DNA from: Megamerina dolium | Taxonomy: Eukaryota > Arthropoda > Insecta > Diptera > Megamerinidae | NCBI GenBank assembly: GCA_963854835.1 | Contig: OY978527.1 | Coordinates: 33,707,540 to 33,771,539, forward strand | Direction: 5' to 3' | DNA length: 64,000 nt | Part shown: positions 22,041-35,513 of the stretch, piece after piece | Layout of the letters: each line of letters begins with the position of its first letter | Numbering within the stretch: the stretch's first letter is position 1 | Translations under genes and position numbers: made by a program | The notes under the pieces: generated by a model | The model's input: only the letters and a program-made list of their open reading frames with translations | Told to the model about the DNA's origin: nothing | Databases searched by the model: none

Positions 22041-22746
22041 ATAAATGAAATTTGAATATGTAAAATTGTATACAGTTGAATTTAAGTTACATTGAAACTA
22101 AATTATTCAAATAAAAGCAAAACATCGTCAGTACCAATGATGTGACCACAGCGAGCAAGCTTCTTTTTTACGTGAGCCAAAAAAACAAATGTTTGAAAAT
22201 TCCTACACATTCATACATACTCCCACACTGTATATGCATACAATACAACGACATAAAAGAATAACAGAACGCAGTACACAGATTGCCACAAGATAATGAA
22301 GTAAAACTCTCCTAAAAGAAGGTCACACTACATTGACCAATGTCGGTCGATTGTTCGGCTATATAAGAAATACACCTCGTATACATCTATTTTTGTTAGT
22401 TTGTTTTCACTTTTGTTTAATTCCCTTTACTACTCCTTTGTTGTTGTTTTGTATATTGCATAGAGCAGTGATAATAAAACATATTTAGAAAAACAAAAAA
22501 CACATAATCAACGAAGAACAATGAAAATATAGAAAATTTAATAAGGACATACATGTAAAACAACAACAGCAACAATAACAACAATGATTGCAAGAAGGAA
22601 TTTGCTGGTAGGAAAATATTATATGCTATGTATATTGCTGTTAGGGCAATGAACAAAACAATAACAGATTCTTTTGTTATTTTACAAATTACTATAGTGA
22701 ACCGGGTGTAAAACTGGAATCCGGAATGGAATGTTGTAAACATTCA

Positions 22747-22802
22747 CATACATATTCAGACATACATATTCAGACATACATATTCAGACATACATATTCA
22801 GC
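22747..22802 (+). repeat. Four tandem copies of a 14-bp unit
   Basis: CATACATATTCAGA repeated at 22747, 22761, 22775 and 22789; the last copy ends in C instead of A. It is a simple minisatellite. Confidence 0.95.
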
Positions 22803-24175
22803 ACGTACAACAATATTCTTGTCTCAGTTCGAATTGAGTCCTGGTCACTGCTATAACACTGTGTGTGTTTGGTGTGTGCTTAGGTGTGTTGTGGGAATAT
22901 ATTATACCTATGCACAATCGGACATAATAATGAAGTGCAATTTGTTGAGTCTAACGGGAGACCGACCACACAAATAAACAATACAATACTCAGGTGGAGC
23001 ATAAAAAACAATAAAAAACCAGAAATGAAGTATGTATGTAAGTAGTAAACTATACGACATTCGTGCGCTCGAAATAAACTCACGTGTATAGGATCAAAGA
23101 AGTAAGCAAAAACATTCAGACCGACCAACAACAATATCACCAACAATAGTAAGCACATTCTTCATTTACAGTGTTCATGGTGCTTTCTTAATTTTTTTAT
23201 TTTTTTTTTTGCTGCTACTTTAGTTCCAGTATTTTTTGTTGTGTATTGGTGGCTGCCACTGTTGATGCCACCGCTGAAGTGACGGCTGCTACACCTGCAA
23301 TTCTTCTTGTTGTTTGTAAAATATTGTTTGTGAAATTCTATGCAAACACTTTCCACTTTATTTGTTGTTACCATAACAACAACAACAACAACAACGTATT
23401 ACATTTTATCAGCTACAGACTGAAGTCATTCACATGCATTTCATTCACTGCTATTGATATGACTCTTAGTAGATCAAGTTGTTGATGATATGTAGCGATG
23501 ATGGTAATGATTTTAATTTCAATTACAATTACGATTAAATCGAAGTCCTAGATATCAACAAGCAACTATGACCACATTACGATTAAATCGAAGTCCTAGA
23601 TATCAACAAGCAACTATGACCACATTAATAAAATACGAATTCGATATTAATACAAGACTACTGTAAAGTAAAATATATTATAATACACTGGCAAATGGTA
23701 TATGAGTAGAGAAAATATCGATGTTTTTTGAAAAGCGATATATCAGTTATTTAATTTTTTTTTTGACAACTACTTACTTTATTACCACAAAAATGGACTC
23801 GAGAACATTTGAGTTGTCAAGTATGAAAGAGATTATTTACAGCAGATTTTTTGCTTTCGAAATAAACACAGTAACCCAATAAGGCATTCTTCTTTGAATC
23901 TTTCTTTAAAATTATTTAATGTTGAAGCCTTCTTCGTTGAGTTATGGTTTCCATTTAAAAGTAGAAATTACCCGTTTTGAAATATAAATACTTTATGGAA
24001 GTCCTTTTGATATCTTATTATAGGCAGAAAAAACAATTTTCCAAGACGACGAAACTTTCATATTCATTTTTAGATGATCGTTAGAATATTTTTTGCAGAA
24101 ATAATTTACTTACTTAAACCTTACCATACTGATTGCGATTTAATTCTGCACCTTACGTGTATTAGCTGTATATTA
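22803..24175. other. Non-coding stretch with CAA repeat and a tandem duplication
   Basis: It contains a CAA microsatellite (about 23375-23395) and a 48-bp tandem duplication (listed separately). Otherwise there are no recognised features. Confidence 0.5.
23531..23626 (+). repeat. Exact 48-bp tandem duplication
   Basis: The 48 bases starting ACGATTAAATCGAAGTCC at 23531-23578 are repeated at 23579-23626 without a mismatch. Copy number is two, so it is a recent local duplication. Confidence 0.95.
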
Positions 24176-24177
24176 TA

Positions 24178-24830
24178 AAGGGTTATCCATTTCGCGGTTT
24201 CAAAAGTATAGGGCTAGAATTCGACATTTTTCAAACTGAGTTGTTAAAACAATTTCTTTCTTTTTCAGTTCAAAGTCTGACATTTACAAAAATGGATCGC
24301 TTAACTATCGCACAATGCATTAAAATTGTAAAAACCTACTACAAAAATGGTGATTCTGCCACAGCCACATATCGTGCTTTAAGAGGAGATTATGGTTTAC
24401 ATAATCGTCCAACTACGCAAGCAATTGGCAAAATTGTGAAGAAATATGAAGAGACTGGAGCGTAATTTCTCGTCGTGGCGATATCAAGTGGCCACCAAGA
24501 TCATGCGATTTGACACCGCTTGACTTTTTTTTGTGGGGCTACGTGAAAGACCGTGTTTATGCAGATAAACCTTTAACTCTTGAGCACCTAAAAACCAACA
24601 TTCGTCACGTTATGGCTGAGATACCGCCCAATATGTGTCAAAAAGTGGTCGAAAATTACCTCAAAAGAATCGATGCTTGCAACAATTCGCGTGGTGGTCA
24701 TTTAAATGATATAGTATTTCACACATAATGTCAACGTTCAAACTTTATAATAAAAAAGAAATATGATAAAAAATATTTTATATGTGTTTTATTTACATTT
24801 ACTTTTGAAACCGCAAAATGGATAATCCTT
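24178..24830 (+). mobile_element. Internally deleted DD41D mariner (653 bp), sibling of the 19.6-kb copy
   Basis: It has the same terminal inverted repeats and TA flanks (24176-24177 and 24831-24832) as the 1307-bp element at 19568. It lacks about 650 bp of the transposase gene, between the positions matching 19849 and 20499. The remaining outer parts are about 98% identical to that copy. This is a textbook step from an autonomous-type element to a short non-autonomous derivative. Confidence 0.93.
24292..24728 (+). pseudogene. Truncated DD41D transposase (N- and C-terminal ends only)
   Basis: The frame from ATG 24292 (MDRLTIAQC) runs through the DNA-binding N-terminus to KKYEETGA and stops directly at the deletion joint near 24465. 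A second frame resumes at CDLTPLDFFLWGYVKDRVY and ends at 24728. Here the third catalytic Asp and following residues are in the original frame, lacking the +2 shift of the longer copy. The first two catalytic aspartates are deleted, so it cannot be active, but it could bind the shared ends. Confidence 0.9.
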
Positions 24831-24832
24831 TA

Positions 24833-25488
24833 TATAAATTTTAAGCAATAGAGCAGTGTTTTCAAAATATAAACCATTCGAGTCTATAGTAAAATATATT
24901 TTCATAACAGCTTCCGAAGAATTGTCTGTAAGTGGAATCCCTATCCCTATGCAAGTTTTCACCCACACTTCAACTGGTAATATTTCCTCTCCAGTATAAA
25001 TTGTCCTCAAAGTAATAAGTGTGGTGGTGGTGGTGGTGGTGGTTTGTCGGTAGCAGATATGCACAATAAGTATAATATTTAATGGTTTAACGTCAGGGCG
25101 TGAGTTCCAGAGTATCGTTTTTAATTCTTTATTTTATTTTATTTTTGTCTAAAGACACCAAGATAGAAAAAACAGAATTTCGAGAATGGAAGAAGAAATT
25201 AGATGACTAAGGTGAGAGTAGATCTTCGTAGATTAAGTTTTCTATAAAGTCGCGATATCCTAAGGAATATTCTCAAGCAGACGCGTGGCTCGCAGTGTCA
25301 TCACCAACTATAAAGTCCCCTAACGACCTTCTTCACTGAGCTGGTCAACTTAGGATATCCCTGACGACCCTGCCGAGCACTGAGCAGCAGAAGACCGGAT
25401 TTAACAATGTTTAGCATATTTTTGAAAACAACTATAAAATATTATATAAAGTATAAACAAATTTTGAACTCATTTAAACTAAAAAAAA
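24833..25488. other. Non-coding stretch with a GTG microsatellite
   Basis: A GTG repeat spans about 25020-25043. No coding or mobile-element motifs are recognised in the rest. Confidence 0.5.
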
Positions 25489-27325
25489 ATCTCCTTACAG
25501 TCGGCTGGGGCCGACCAAACTATACCCTGCATATGTAGATTTGTATATAAAAAGTTTACTCGAATATCCATCTTTTTCTTTTATTTCCACTTTTAGAAAA
25601 ACAATTTTTGCATATACTACTAATTTACACCCGAAATATGGTTGACTTTGACGAAGTAAAAGGATTTTAAGATAATTCCGAGGCTTAGTATGGGAGCTAT
25701 ATAAAAGTGGGCGTAGCTTACCACTTTCTAGTAAATCCAATTAATTTTTCAACGTTAATCCACACCTTAAATTTGGTGTCCTACGTTGAATAGTTTCTAA
25801 GTTATGGTGGTTAACATTTTTGTTTAATTTCCTCAACTTTGTATGGGAGCCCCAATAAGAAGTGGGCGTGGTACGCTGATTTTTCGCCAGATTATTTCCG
25901 ACTACCATATTAACCTAAGTGTTAATTATGATTGTTCTAGACAGAAGGATACAGAAGTTACAGCTATTTCAATTTAAAAGAAATTCGGTCATTTTGTATG
26001 GCGGCTACTATCAACAGTGGGCGTGGCGCGTCCATTGAGTGAGTCTAGTTGCTCCTACAATACTAATCCATACCTAAAATCTCGTTCTTTTACGCTAAAT
26101 AGTTTGCAAGTTATGGAGCATAAAAGTTTTAGTTTAATTCCCTCGACTTTGTATGGGAGACCAATGAAGGAGTGGGCGTGGCTCACTGATTTTGTGCCAT
26201 ATTATTTCCGACTACCATGTTAATCTAAATGTCAATTATGGTTATTCTAGACAGAAGATTGCCGAAGTTACAGCTGTTTCAATTTAAAATTTTTATGGGG
26301 GCTACGATAAACAGTGGGCGTGGTGCACCCATTTTCTGTGAGCCTAATTGCTCGTACAATACTAATCCATACCTTAAATCTCGTTGTCCTAGGCTAAATG
26401 GTTTATAAGCTATGGAGCTTAAAATTTTAGTTTGATTCCCTCGACTTTGTATGGGAGACCCATGAAGGAGTGGGCGTGGCACACTGATTTTCTGAAAGAT
26501 TTTTGCTGACTATGATATTAATTTAAGTGTCAATTATGGTTATTCTAGATAGAAGATTGCCGAAGTTACAGCTGTTTCAATTTAAAATTTGTATGGGGGC
26601 TACGATAAACACTGGGCGTGGTGCGCCCATTTTCTGTGAGCCTAGTTGCTTGTACAATACTAATCCACACCTTAAATCTCGTTATTCTACGCTGAATAGT
26701 TTGCAAGTTATAACCGGTAACATTTTTTTAATTTCCGCAACTTTGTATGGCAGACCCAAAAAGGAGTGGGCGTGGCACACTGATTTTCTGCCATATTATT
26801 TCTCACTGCCATGTTAATCTAAGTGTCAATTATGGTTATTCTAGACAGAAGATTGTAGAAGTTACAGCAGTTTCAATTTAAAAGAAGTACAGACACTTTG
26901 TATGGGAGCTACGCTAGAAAGTAGGCGTGACTCACCCACTTTTGGCGAGGTTATATAGTAGTATAATGTAAGTCTATGTGCCAAATATTGTTGTCCCAAG
27001 TCATATATTATGTGAGTTATAGCAAGTTAAAGATTTTGAAAATTTCGAGGTTAGTCGCTTTGAATGCTTGGTGTGGGCGTGGTTATTGACCGATCATGCC
27101 CAATATCAATCCCCTCCGTACCCTTGGATCATAGATTACTTATGCCAACCAGCCAGGTGACAGACAGACGGACGGACGGACGGACATCGTTAAATTGAAA
27201 ATTTAATCGACGCTGATCACGAATATATATCTATTTCTATGTCTCCGGAGATTCCTTCAAGTGGACACAAACATTTGACCGAAATGAATATACCATGCAT
27301 ATTGCATTATGCAGGGTATAAAAAT
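25489..27325 (-). mobile_element. Helentron/DINE-like non-autonomous element, copy B
   Basis: 1.84 kb, with the same hairpin end (TCTCCTTACAGTCGGCTGGG…, 25490-25515), subterminal TATACCCTGCAT (about 25521) and closing ATGCAGGGTATAA (27310-27322) as copy A. It carries fewer tandem units than A and a shorter GGAC microsatellite. Compared with A it also lacks a ~55-bp segment before the microsatellite (the CGTCGAAATAGCTC… part). No coding capacity. Confidence 0.75.
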
Positions 27326-29884
27326 ATATGGCGTAACGATAATTCAATCGCATGAGGACAAATCCAAGTGATTATCGATCATTTTGCATTAAAAATTATA
27401 AATAATTACCTACAAATATGAATAAATGTTTATACATTTCCTGATAATATTCAATGCAATTCGTACTCTGTGCAGGCAAAGTAAACAGTGAAACCAGTAG
27501 GAATTTTCAATTAAATGATGTCAGTGTTGTAAAACCAATTATCTTCTTCTTCAAAATTGGACACATGTATGTGTAGTATACCTGGTATATATTATTTCCC
27601 TTATGCTACCACTATGTAGTGATGTCGCAATGCTATCTAATATTACTATATGTCCGGTCAAGTTGGTGTGGTTGAATGTAGCGGTTTAGCTTGTGCGGCC
27701 ATTACAATTACCGCTATTACCTCTACTGGCCGCAACCACTACTTTATTGTAGCAAATAAACCTCAGACCATTATTGTTGTTTTTTTGTTTTTTCCTTCAT
27801 CATTGCTTCTCCTTTATTGCTATTGTAATTTAGTGTCCTGCTGCAATACCAAAACAAACAAAAAATTAAATTCCAACACATTTTTTTTCTCATCACTTTC
27901 GTATTGCGTTTTCTATGTCTTGTTGTGCCACTAAAGCTTTTTGTAAATGTGACACTTGTAACAACAACAACAGCTATAATGACAACAGCTAGTAACAAAG
28001 TTAGCACCATTTGATATTTCGCTCAGGGACATACAAATTTAAAAACACTATAGGCTACGTGGCTTTTTTTAACTTGCTGCTGCTTAGTTTTTTGTTGTAT
28101 TTGCTTTTTTTGTGCTTTACATTCTCATTAAAGCACATTTAAACAATTATCCTTAATGAATACAATTTGCCACTTAAGTGTTTTTGACATAAGGTAATCT
28201 ACTTTTCGAGTCAATTTTTAAGGTTTTAAATCTATATTTGAATTTTTTGAATTTTCAGTTCGTTTTGCAGTTTCTTGTTAATTCATAATGGCACATAATT
28301 TTAGGCTATATAAAGTTAATAGATAGGAAAAGGTCAGAGAGCGGCATAGAAACAATTTCCTCAGGCACTCAGGCAAGTCATGCCAGACCCAGTGCTCAGG
28401 ACATCTAAAACATATACATATACTTGTATGTATCATTGAAAGAATGTAATAAATTGTAATTCTGAATTATACTTCTCCCTTTGGCTTACTGTCGCTGTTG
28501 ATTTTTTCACACATTTGAATTTGTATTAATTTTTCCACACTCAAATTAAACGGTAATGACTTTCTCATTGCAAGCAAACATTTAACGATTAGAAACTTGA
28601 ATATTCAAACGCATATGGTAAGCATTAATCGACTATGGCTTAAATTTACACGTTTATAAAGCAACCGTAATTTATATTGACTAACCGTTTAACCACAACA
28701 GTAAACCGCTCACATCACATCAATGTCAAAAATAAAAGCAACAGCAGGATAAAGAAAACAAGCACATTGTGTGCTTCTACTATGAGTGCGTGTTAACAAA
28801 ATTGTGAAATACTCATAAGAGTTTTCGATAAAGTACCACCAATACCCATGAAGGAGTGAATGATGGATCGAACTGGCTTATATTCATACTCATTGACATG
28901 AACTATAATTTATGTGTTCACATACACACACACACACTCACACATACCTACTTATCCACTTGTTAACTGTTTTCCAAAGATTAAGTGTTCCAAGCACACA
29001 CCATCAATACGAGCACCATCACTACAAGTACACATTTAATGTCAATAATATTGACACCTTTGACTTTGTGCTTCATATGAGAATAAATATAATAGATTTA
29101 CCCCAAAACGAAATTGTGTATGATCTGACTTGTGGCAACATCAATTGTTGAATCAATAATGCAAAGGGAATATTGTTCAAGAGTTCAAATTTTATTTCCA
29201 ACTTCTTTTTTTGTAGTTTTAGTCATTTCGATTCCATATCCACTAAACTGAACTTTTTCTCCCTACTGGGTCGTCAACAATAATTTACCAAAGTCATACT
29301 CTAATCGTTTAGCTTGTATATAAGCTTCCCGAACACCATCATAAAGGTAGTTTTGTCTTTTAAGTTATACTCCTCCGTCAATTTAAATATTGATGGATAT
29401 GGGATTTTAAAGGTATTTTAAAGATATTTCTGAATAGAGAATTTGTCAGATTTGACAGTATTTGGTGTATGGGAGTGTATAAACGTGCCTCTGTATTATG
29501 CAAAAATAACTAGAAACGGGGATAATTTAAGTTGAACATTGCTCATATCAATATAATTTAAATCTTACAAGCATGAAAAACATTTTGAACCGAAAATGTA
29601 CTTCTTTGAAATTTACTTTTAATCAAGTGCATATTGGCCATTATTATTTATGTATGACCTTATATGCCCATCTTACATGAAAAGAATTATACGAAGACCA
29701 AACAAATAGTAACCAAACGGTGCAAGGATCGGACTGTACAATGGATGCATGAAAGCTTCCCAACCAAATTTTGTCAATTTGTTCCAAATCATCAAAAATA
29801 TGTGTGGCCTCTCATTGTCATGATGGTATTCAACGCCTTTTCGGTTGGACAATTCTGGTCGCTCTTTCTAGATTACTGAAACCA
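27326..29884. other. AT-rich non-coding stretch, no gene seen
   Basis: A CA repeat lies at about 28920-28944, and AAC/CAA runs occur at 27958-27972. Small frames (27650-27934, 28912-29151, 29664-29879) have low-complexity or unrecognised translations. I would not call them genes. Confidence 0.5.
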
Positions 29885-30035
29885 TTAATATCGAAAAGAT
29901 TTTTCTTATGGATGATGCCAATCTATCGACAAGCAATTTCCAATTTTTCCGACACTAATAATAGGCCAAGGCCAACATGTTAAGAGAGCTCTGTGAAAGT
30001 AATGTCACAAGGTTCGCAACCATCTAATAGCGCGA
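29885..30035 (+). repeat. tRNA-derived SINE, degraded central fragment
   Basis: It matches the SINE body from AATATCGAAAAGATTTTTCTT through CGACAAGCAATTTCCAATTTTTCCGACA to the CTCTGTGAAAGTAATGTCACAAGG segment. The tRNA-like head and the tail are missing, and identity is clearly lower than in the other copies. It lies ~120 bp before an RTE fragment. Confidence 0.65.
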
Positions 30036-30154
30036 GTTACTACCGTTGAGTAAATGGATTAATTTTCATTTTAGATATCAAAAAAAAGCTTATATGTACT
30101 ATTTCCCAAAAATATTGGGAATAGCGAAAACATACATATTATCCACTCGACATA

Positions 30155-30742
30155 GCTCTCTTTCGCCAACACCATGACACTTTTGTTGAAAATAGTACTA
30201 TTATGTCATAAATCAGCATCTGGTATTCTTTCTCTATAATAAAATTGAAGAATTCCCACAATAATAGAGAACCTTCCTAATTTGTTTACGCAATGTCGAA
30301 TGAGTTTTGCAAGAATACCGAACTCACACATTGTTGTAAGTAGTTATCCCCTATGGAAAAATGCTTTATAACCCACAATAGGTGGTATGTGTCGAATTGT
30401 TTTTCCTGAGTCATCTCCAGCATTTGGAGTAGTGTGAAAACATAATGATAAGATCCAATTAGGTGCTGAGCATAGACTTCAATCTTTCATACTTACCTAC
30501 CAGCCTTTAAATGCATGTTTGCAACCTCGTCTTAGCCGAATAATGGAACGTCAACAGCTTTATTCATTACCACAATGGCTCATAGCAGAGCCATTCAGTG
30601 ACTTGGAGAAAAGACACTCTGATGTTCGGTAATCAGATTTCCAAGTTCATCATGACAGGAAAAAGCTCAGACTCTTAATATTCTCAACGAATTTTTGAGT
30701 CTCATTTCCATCTCTACTAATCTTTACCTCCTCACACTCACA
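30155..30742 (-). pseudogene. Decayed RTE-type retrotransposon fragment
   Basis: The minus strand aligns, with many substitutions and deletions, to the central part of the 984-aa RTE gene. It runs from the region encoding EEIEM…TRKFFEKIK (near 30742-30690) through the RT fingers and palm to the segment just after YADD (near 30163-30180). It lacks both ends of the element and is an old relic. Confidence 0.8.
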
Positions 30743-31537
30743 CATAAGATAAGTATGAGTGTATAAGAATATAGTGTATAAGAATATACCAAATACACTG
30801 GGAGTAAATAAATTAAATTTACCCGCGACCAACGAATTTAACCTCAAATACCCATTGATAACGAAACAGCACATATGGCACATATTCTTACATGCAATAG
30901 TAGTTAACCCATTGTATCTAAATACCAAGGTAACCACAAGCATAAATTACCGAAGCATGTACATATGTGTGTGTATAAAGGAAATATATGGAATGTACAA
31001 AATATGCAATGAATTTAAATATTGAACAAAATAAGAAATAGCGATTATAAATTCAAATATATGAATATGTATTAGGCGGATCCAAAAATATATGTGTATT
31101 TTACACAATATGATTATTTATAGGCTAAAATATTTTTGTAAGATATTTTCTTAATCTATTTCATTATATATTTTGTGGACTATGGTTATTTAGATCAAAC
31201 ATCAAAAAAATGAATTTGTTTCAGTTCAGCCTAAAAAGAGTTATGCATTTAGAAACTCTTTCAGCGTATACAGAAAATACAAATTCTAACAGTTGCAAAC
31301 AATTTTTTGTACAGCCCACATTGACATATTATATAAAATTTTTCTCAACTTTTTATATGCGGCTTCGATATGCGGTGATCTTGGAGTAAATGATAAATTA
31401 TTACTGTCAGCACTGAAATTATGAATACTTTGAAATTTATGAGAATTTAGAAGAAAGGGAAAGATGTTTATATCTACAATATATCGCACATAGAAAATTG
31501 TAAATGATTTGGTTATTGTTTCAAAATAAATATGTGG
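30743..31537. other. AT-rich non-coding stretch, no gene seen
   Basis: Only low-complexity frames are present; no mobile-element ends were recognised. Confidence 0.5.
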
Positions 31538-31826
31538 CATTTATAAGCCCCGAAGGGCTCTTTGGCCGAACTTCTCTTCCATTACTGTTGTGCGTGTTAA
31601 ATTTTGGACAGTATTAGAAGGGACTTACTTATTTTAGCCGGTTCCGAACGGCAGAACCCTTGTGAGATCACTTTTTCTGAGCTTTGTCACAGAGTTCTTT
31701 TAGAAGCTTTTCCATGGCAAATTGTTACTGCCGAACGAATTGCCAATTGCTTGCCGACTGGCGCGAAAGAAAATCTTTTCGATATTAAATTTGTTATGCT
31801 TCAGCCGGGGATTGAACCCACGACCT
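31538..31826 (-). repeat. tRNA-derived SINE, head-truncated copy
   Basis: The minus strand matches the SINE from within the B box (GGTTCAATCCC becomes GGGTTCAATCCC-like at ~31812-31822) to the tail ATGCCACATATTTATT at 31538. The A box and first ~45 bp of the tRNA-like head are gone, and the Helentron-like copy C starts ~55 bp beyond. Confidence 0.85.
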
Positions 31827-31882
31827 TCCTTTCCTTTCATGTCCGGGCATACGTTGGTTAATTCCTGTAGTATTGTTTGTTT

Positions 31883-34272
31883 TTATACCCTGCATAATGC
31901 AATATGCAAAGTATATTCATTTCGGTCAGATGTTTGTGACCACTTGAAGGAATCTCCGGAGATATAGACATAGATATATACTCGTGATCAGCGTCGCTTA
32001 AATTTTCGATTTAACGATGTCCGTCCGTCCGTGTGTCTGTCAGCTGGCTAGTTCGCACGATAACTTGAGTAAATATTGAGCTATTTCGACGAAATTTGGC
32101 ATAAGTAACCTACGATCCAAGAATACGGAGGGGATTGATACTGGGCATGATCGGTCAATAGCCACGCCCACACCAAGCATTCAAAGCGACTAACCTAGAA
32201 TTTTCAAAATCTTTAACTTGCTATAACTCACATAATATACCACTTGGGACAACAATATTTGGCACATCGAGTTATATTATACTACTGTATAACCTCGCCA
32301 AAAGTGGGTGAGCCACGCCTACTTTTTAGCGTAGCTCTCATACAAAGTGTCTGTACTTCTTTTAAATTGAAACAGCTGTAACTTCTACAATCTTCTGTCC
32401 AGAATAACCATAATTGACACTTAAATTAATATCGTAGTCGGCAAAAATCTGGCAGAAAATCAGTGTGCCACGCCCACTCCTTCATGGGTCTCCCATACAA
32501 AGTCGAGGGAATTAAACTAAAACTTTTAAGCTCCATAACTGACAAACCATTTAGCGTAGGACAACGAGATTTAAGGTGTGGATTAGTATTGTACGAGCAA
32601 CTAGCCTCACAGGAAATGGGCGTACCACGCCTACTGTTTATCGTAGCCCCAATACAAATTTTAAATTGAAACAGCTGTAACTTCGGCAATCTTCTGTCCA
32701 GAATAACCATAATTGACACTTAAATTAATATCGTAGTCGGCAAAAATCTGGCAGAAAATCAGTGTGCCACGCCCACTCCTTAATGGGTCTCCCATACAAA
32801 GTCGAGGGAATTAAACTAAAACTTTTTCGCTCCATAACTGACAAACCATTTAGCGTAGGACAACGAGATTTAAGATATGCATTAGTATTGTTCGAGCAAC
32901 TAGGCTCACAGGAAATGGGCGCACCACTCCCACTGTTTATCGTAGCCCCATACAAATTTTAAATTGAAACAGACGTAACTACGGCAGTCTTCTGTCTAGA
33001 ATAACCATAATTGATACTTAGATTAATATCGTAGTCGGAAATAATCTAGCAAAAAATCAGCGTACCATGCTCACTTCTTATTGGGGCTCCCATACAAAGT
33101 TGAGGAAATTAAACAAAAATTTTAACCACCATAACTTACAAACTATTTAGCGCAGGACAACCAGAATTAAGGTGTGGATTAGTATTGTAAGATCTAATAT
33201 ACCCACAAGAAATGGGCCAGCCACGTCCATTGTCCATTGTCCATTGGCTCCCATACAGGATGACTGAATTTCTTTTAAATTGAGATAGCTGCAGCTTCTG
33301 CAATATTCTGTCTAGAACAACCATAATTGACACTTAAACTAATATCGTAGTTGGTAATAATCAGTGTGCCACGCCCACTCCTTCATGGGTCTCCCATACA
33401 AAGTCGAGGGAATTAAACCAAAATTTTAAGCTCCATAACTTACAAACCATTTAGCGTAGGACAACGAGATTTAAGGTATGGAATAGTATTGTACGAGCAA
33501 CTAGGCTCACAGGAAATCGGCGTACCACGCCCACTGTGTATCGTAGCCCCCATACAAATTTTAAATTGAAACAGCTGTAACTTCGGCAATCTTCTGTCTA
33601 GAATAACCATAATTGACACTTAAATTAATATCGTAGTCGGTAAAAATCTGGCAGAAAATCAGTGTGCCACGCCCACTCCTTTTTGGGTCTCCCATACAAA
33701 GTTGCGGAAATTAAAAAAACTGTTACCGGTTATAACTTGCAAACTATTCAGCGTAGAATAACGAGATTTAAGGTGTGGATTAGTATTGTACGAGCAACTA
33801 GGCTCATAGGAAATGGCCACTGGACATGCCCACTGTTTATCGTAGCCCCCATACAAATTTTAAATTGAAACAGCTGTAACTTCGGCAATCTTCTGTCTAG
33901 AATAACCATAATTGACAGTGAAATTAATATCGTAGTCGGAAATAATCTGGCAAAAAATCAACATGCCAAGCCCACTTCTTAATGGGGCTACCATACAAAG
34001 TTGCAAAAATTTTAAAAAAGTTAAACACCTATAACTTACGAACTATTCAACGTAGGACAAACAAATTTAAGGTGTGGATTAATATTGAAAAATTAATTGG
34101 ATTTACAAGAGAGAGGTAAGCCACGCCAACTTTTTATATAGCTCCCATACTAAGTCTCGAAATTATCTTAAAAACCTCCTTTAAATTATCCCTTTTAAAA
34201 CTCTCATAACATACAAAGTACTTCGTCAAAGTCAACCATATTTCGGGTGTAAATTAGTAGTATATGCATATA
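31883..34272 (+). mobile_element. Helentron/DINE-like non-autonomous element, copy C (hairpin end truncated)
   Basis: The same family in the opposite orientation. It begins with TTATACCCTGCATAATGC (31884-31901), then the core with an inverted GTCC microsatellite (about 32018-32036). An array of units follows, showing GCCACGCCCACTCCTT landmarks at 32468, 32766, 33367 and 33666. It breaks off at about 34272, within the segment that normally leads to the inner repeat and hairpin, so that end is missing. Non-coding. Confidence 0.75.
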
Positions 34273-35513
34273 TAATAAGTCCACAGTCACCTTTCATATA
34301 TTATACATCCGTTGATAGCTGTCATCCATTACCATCTGACCACTGTTGGAACTATAAACCTAGTCGTATTTTACCACTAGGAAAAGTCCATAACATTAAA
34401 AATTCCTTTCTGGTTTTTAATTTAAATTCAAACATATGTACATAGTTATCATTAAGAAAAAGTGAATGTTGCTTCCATTATCTTTCAAATTTCAATATGT
34501 ACTTAGTATGAATACTCAAAAAAAAAAACTTTTCATACGATTATACAAACTCTTGAAACTTTACAATAAGAATAACAATAATATTATCAAGGTTTTAGTC
34601 GCTCATGCACACAACATACACACACACACACTCACACACACACACTCACACACACACACACACAGCGAAAGCGCAAAATAACAATGGCTCGAATTGTGAT
34701 TACTTTAAAAGCTTTAGCGCGGCAATATTCATATTGTCTGTTGCTTGCTTGGGCTTGCTTTGTGAAATGTAAATAAACTGTACTGTAAGCGGCGAAATAG
34801 CATCAGCAGCATCAGCAACAACTCCGATAAATCCAACAGCAACATTATGTACTGTAAACTGCAATTCAATGCAATTTCGCACACTTTACAATACTATGCA
34901 ACGAGTATGTCAGAGGTAAAGAGAAATCTTCAGACAAAGTCGTCAAAATCATCTTCATTTTCTCGTCATCTTCATTATATAGTATTGTATATATACTAGT
35001 ATACACTGGACCGACTACATTATGTGGTGCGATTTTTATTGCAATGCATTTTCCAAGAAGATCCGCATCTCGTCGCACTTTCATTTATCTGTTTGCATTG
35101 CCTCCTTGGCTGCGTTGCTTACGTTTCATTCGCTTAAGTGCTTCTCTGATTGTTTTTCTCCCAGTCTGTTTGTTAATATTCGTCTGTTTTTTCTGCTCTC
35201 GTCCTCTAATTCTTTGTCACCATCTTAGTTTTACATATTAAAACTAAAACGACTATGCATATGTATGTATGTATGTAAATGTGAAGGTATATTCACATTT
35301 AAGTAGTTTTCATCATTCTTTGTTATTGTTATTCTTCGACTCCTTCTAGCCATTGCTACAGTTAATACATATTAAGGTGGTAGTGAAACGCGCTTTTTGC
35401 CTAATATTATCGTTTTAGTTTTAGTTAATATCAAAGATGAATTTGTATAACCTTCCGATAGTCATCATTAGAAATGCCGCTTTCAGAAAAACCAGAAAAA
35501 TATAATTTAAAAA
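34273..35513. other. Non-coding stretch with an AC microsatellite
   Basis: An AC/CA repeat with TCAC interruptions spans about 34614-34667. No gene motifs are seen. Confidence 0.5.
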
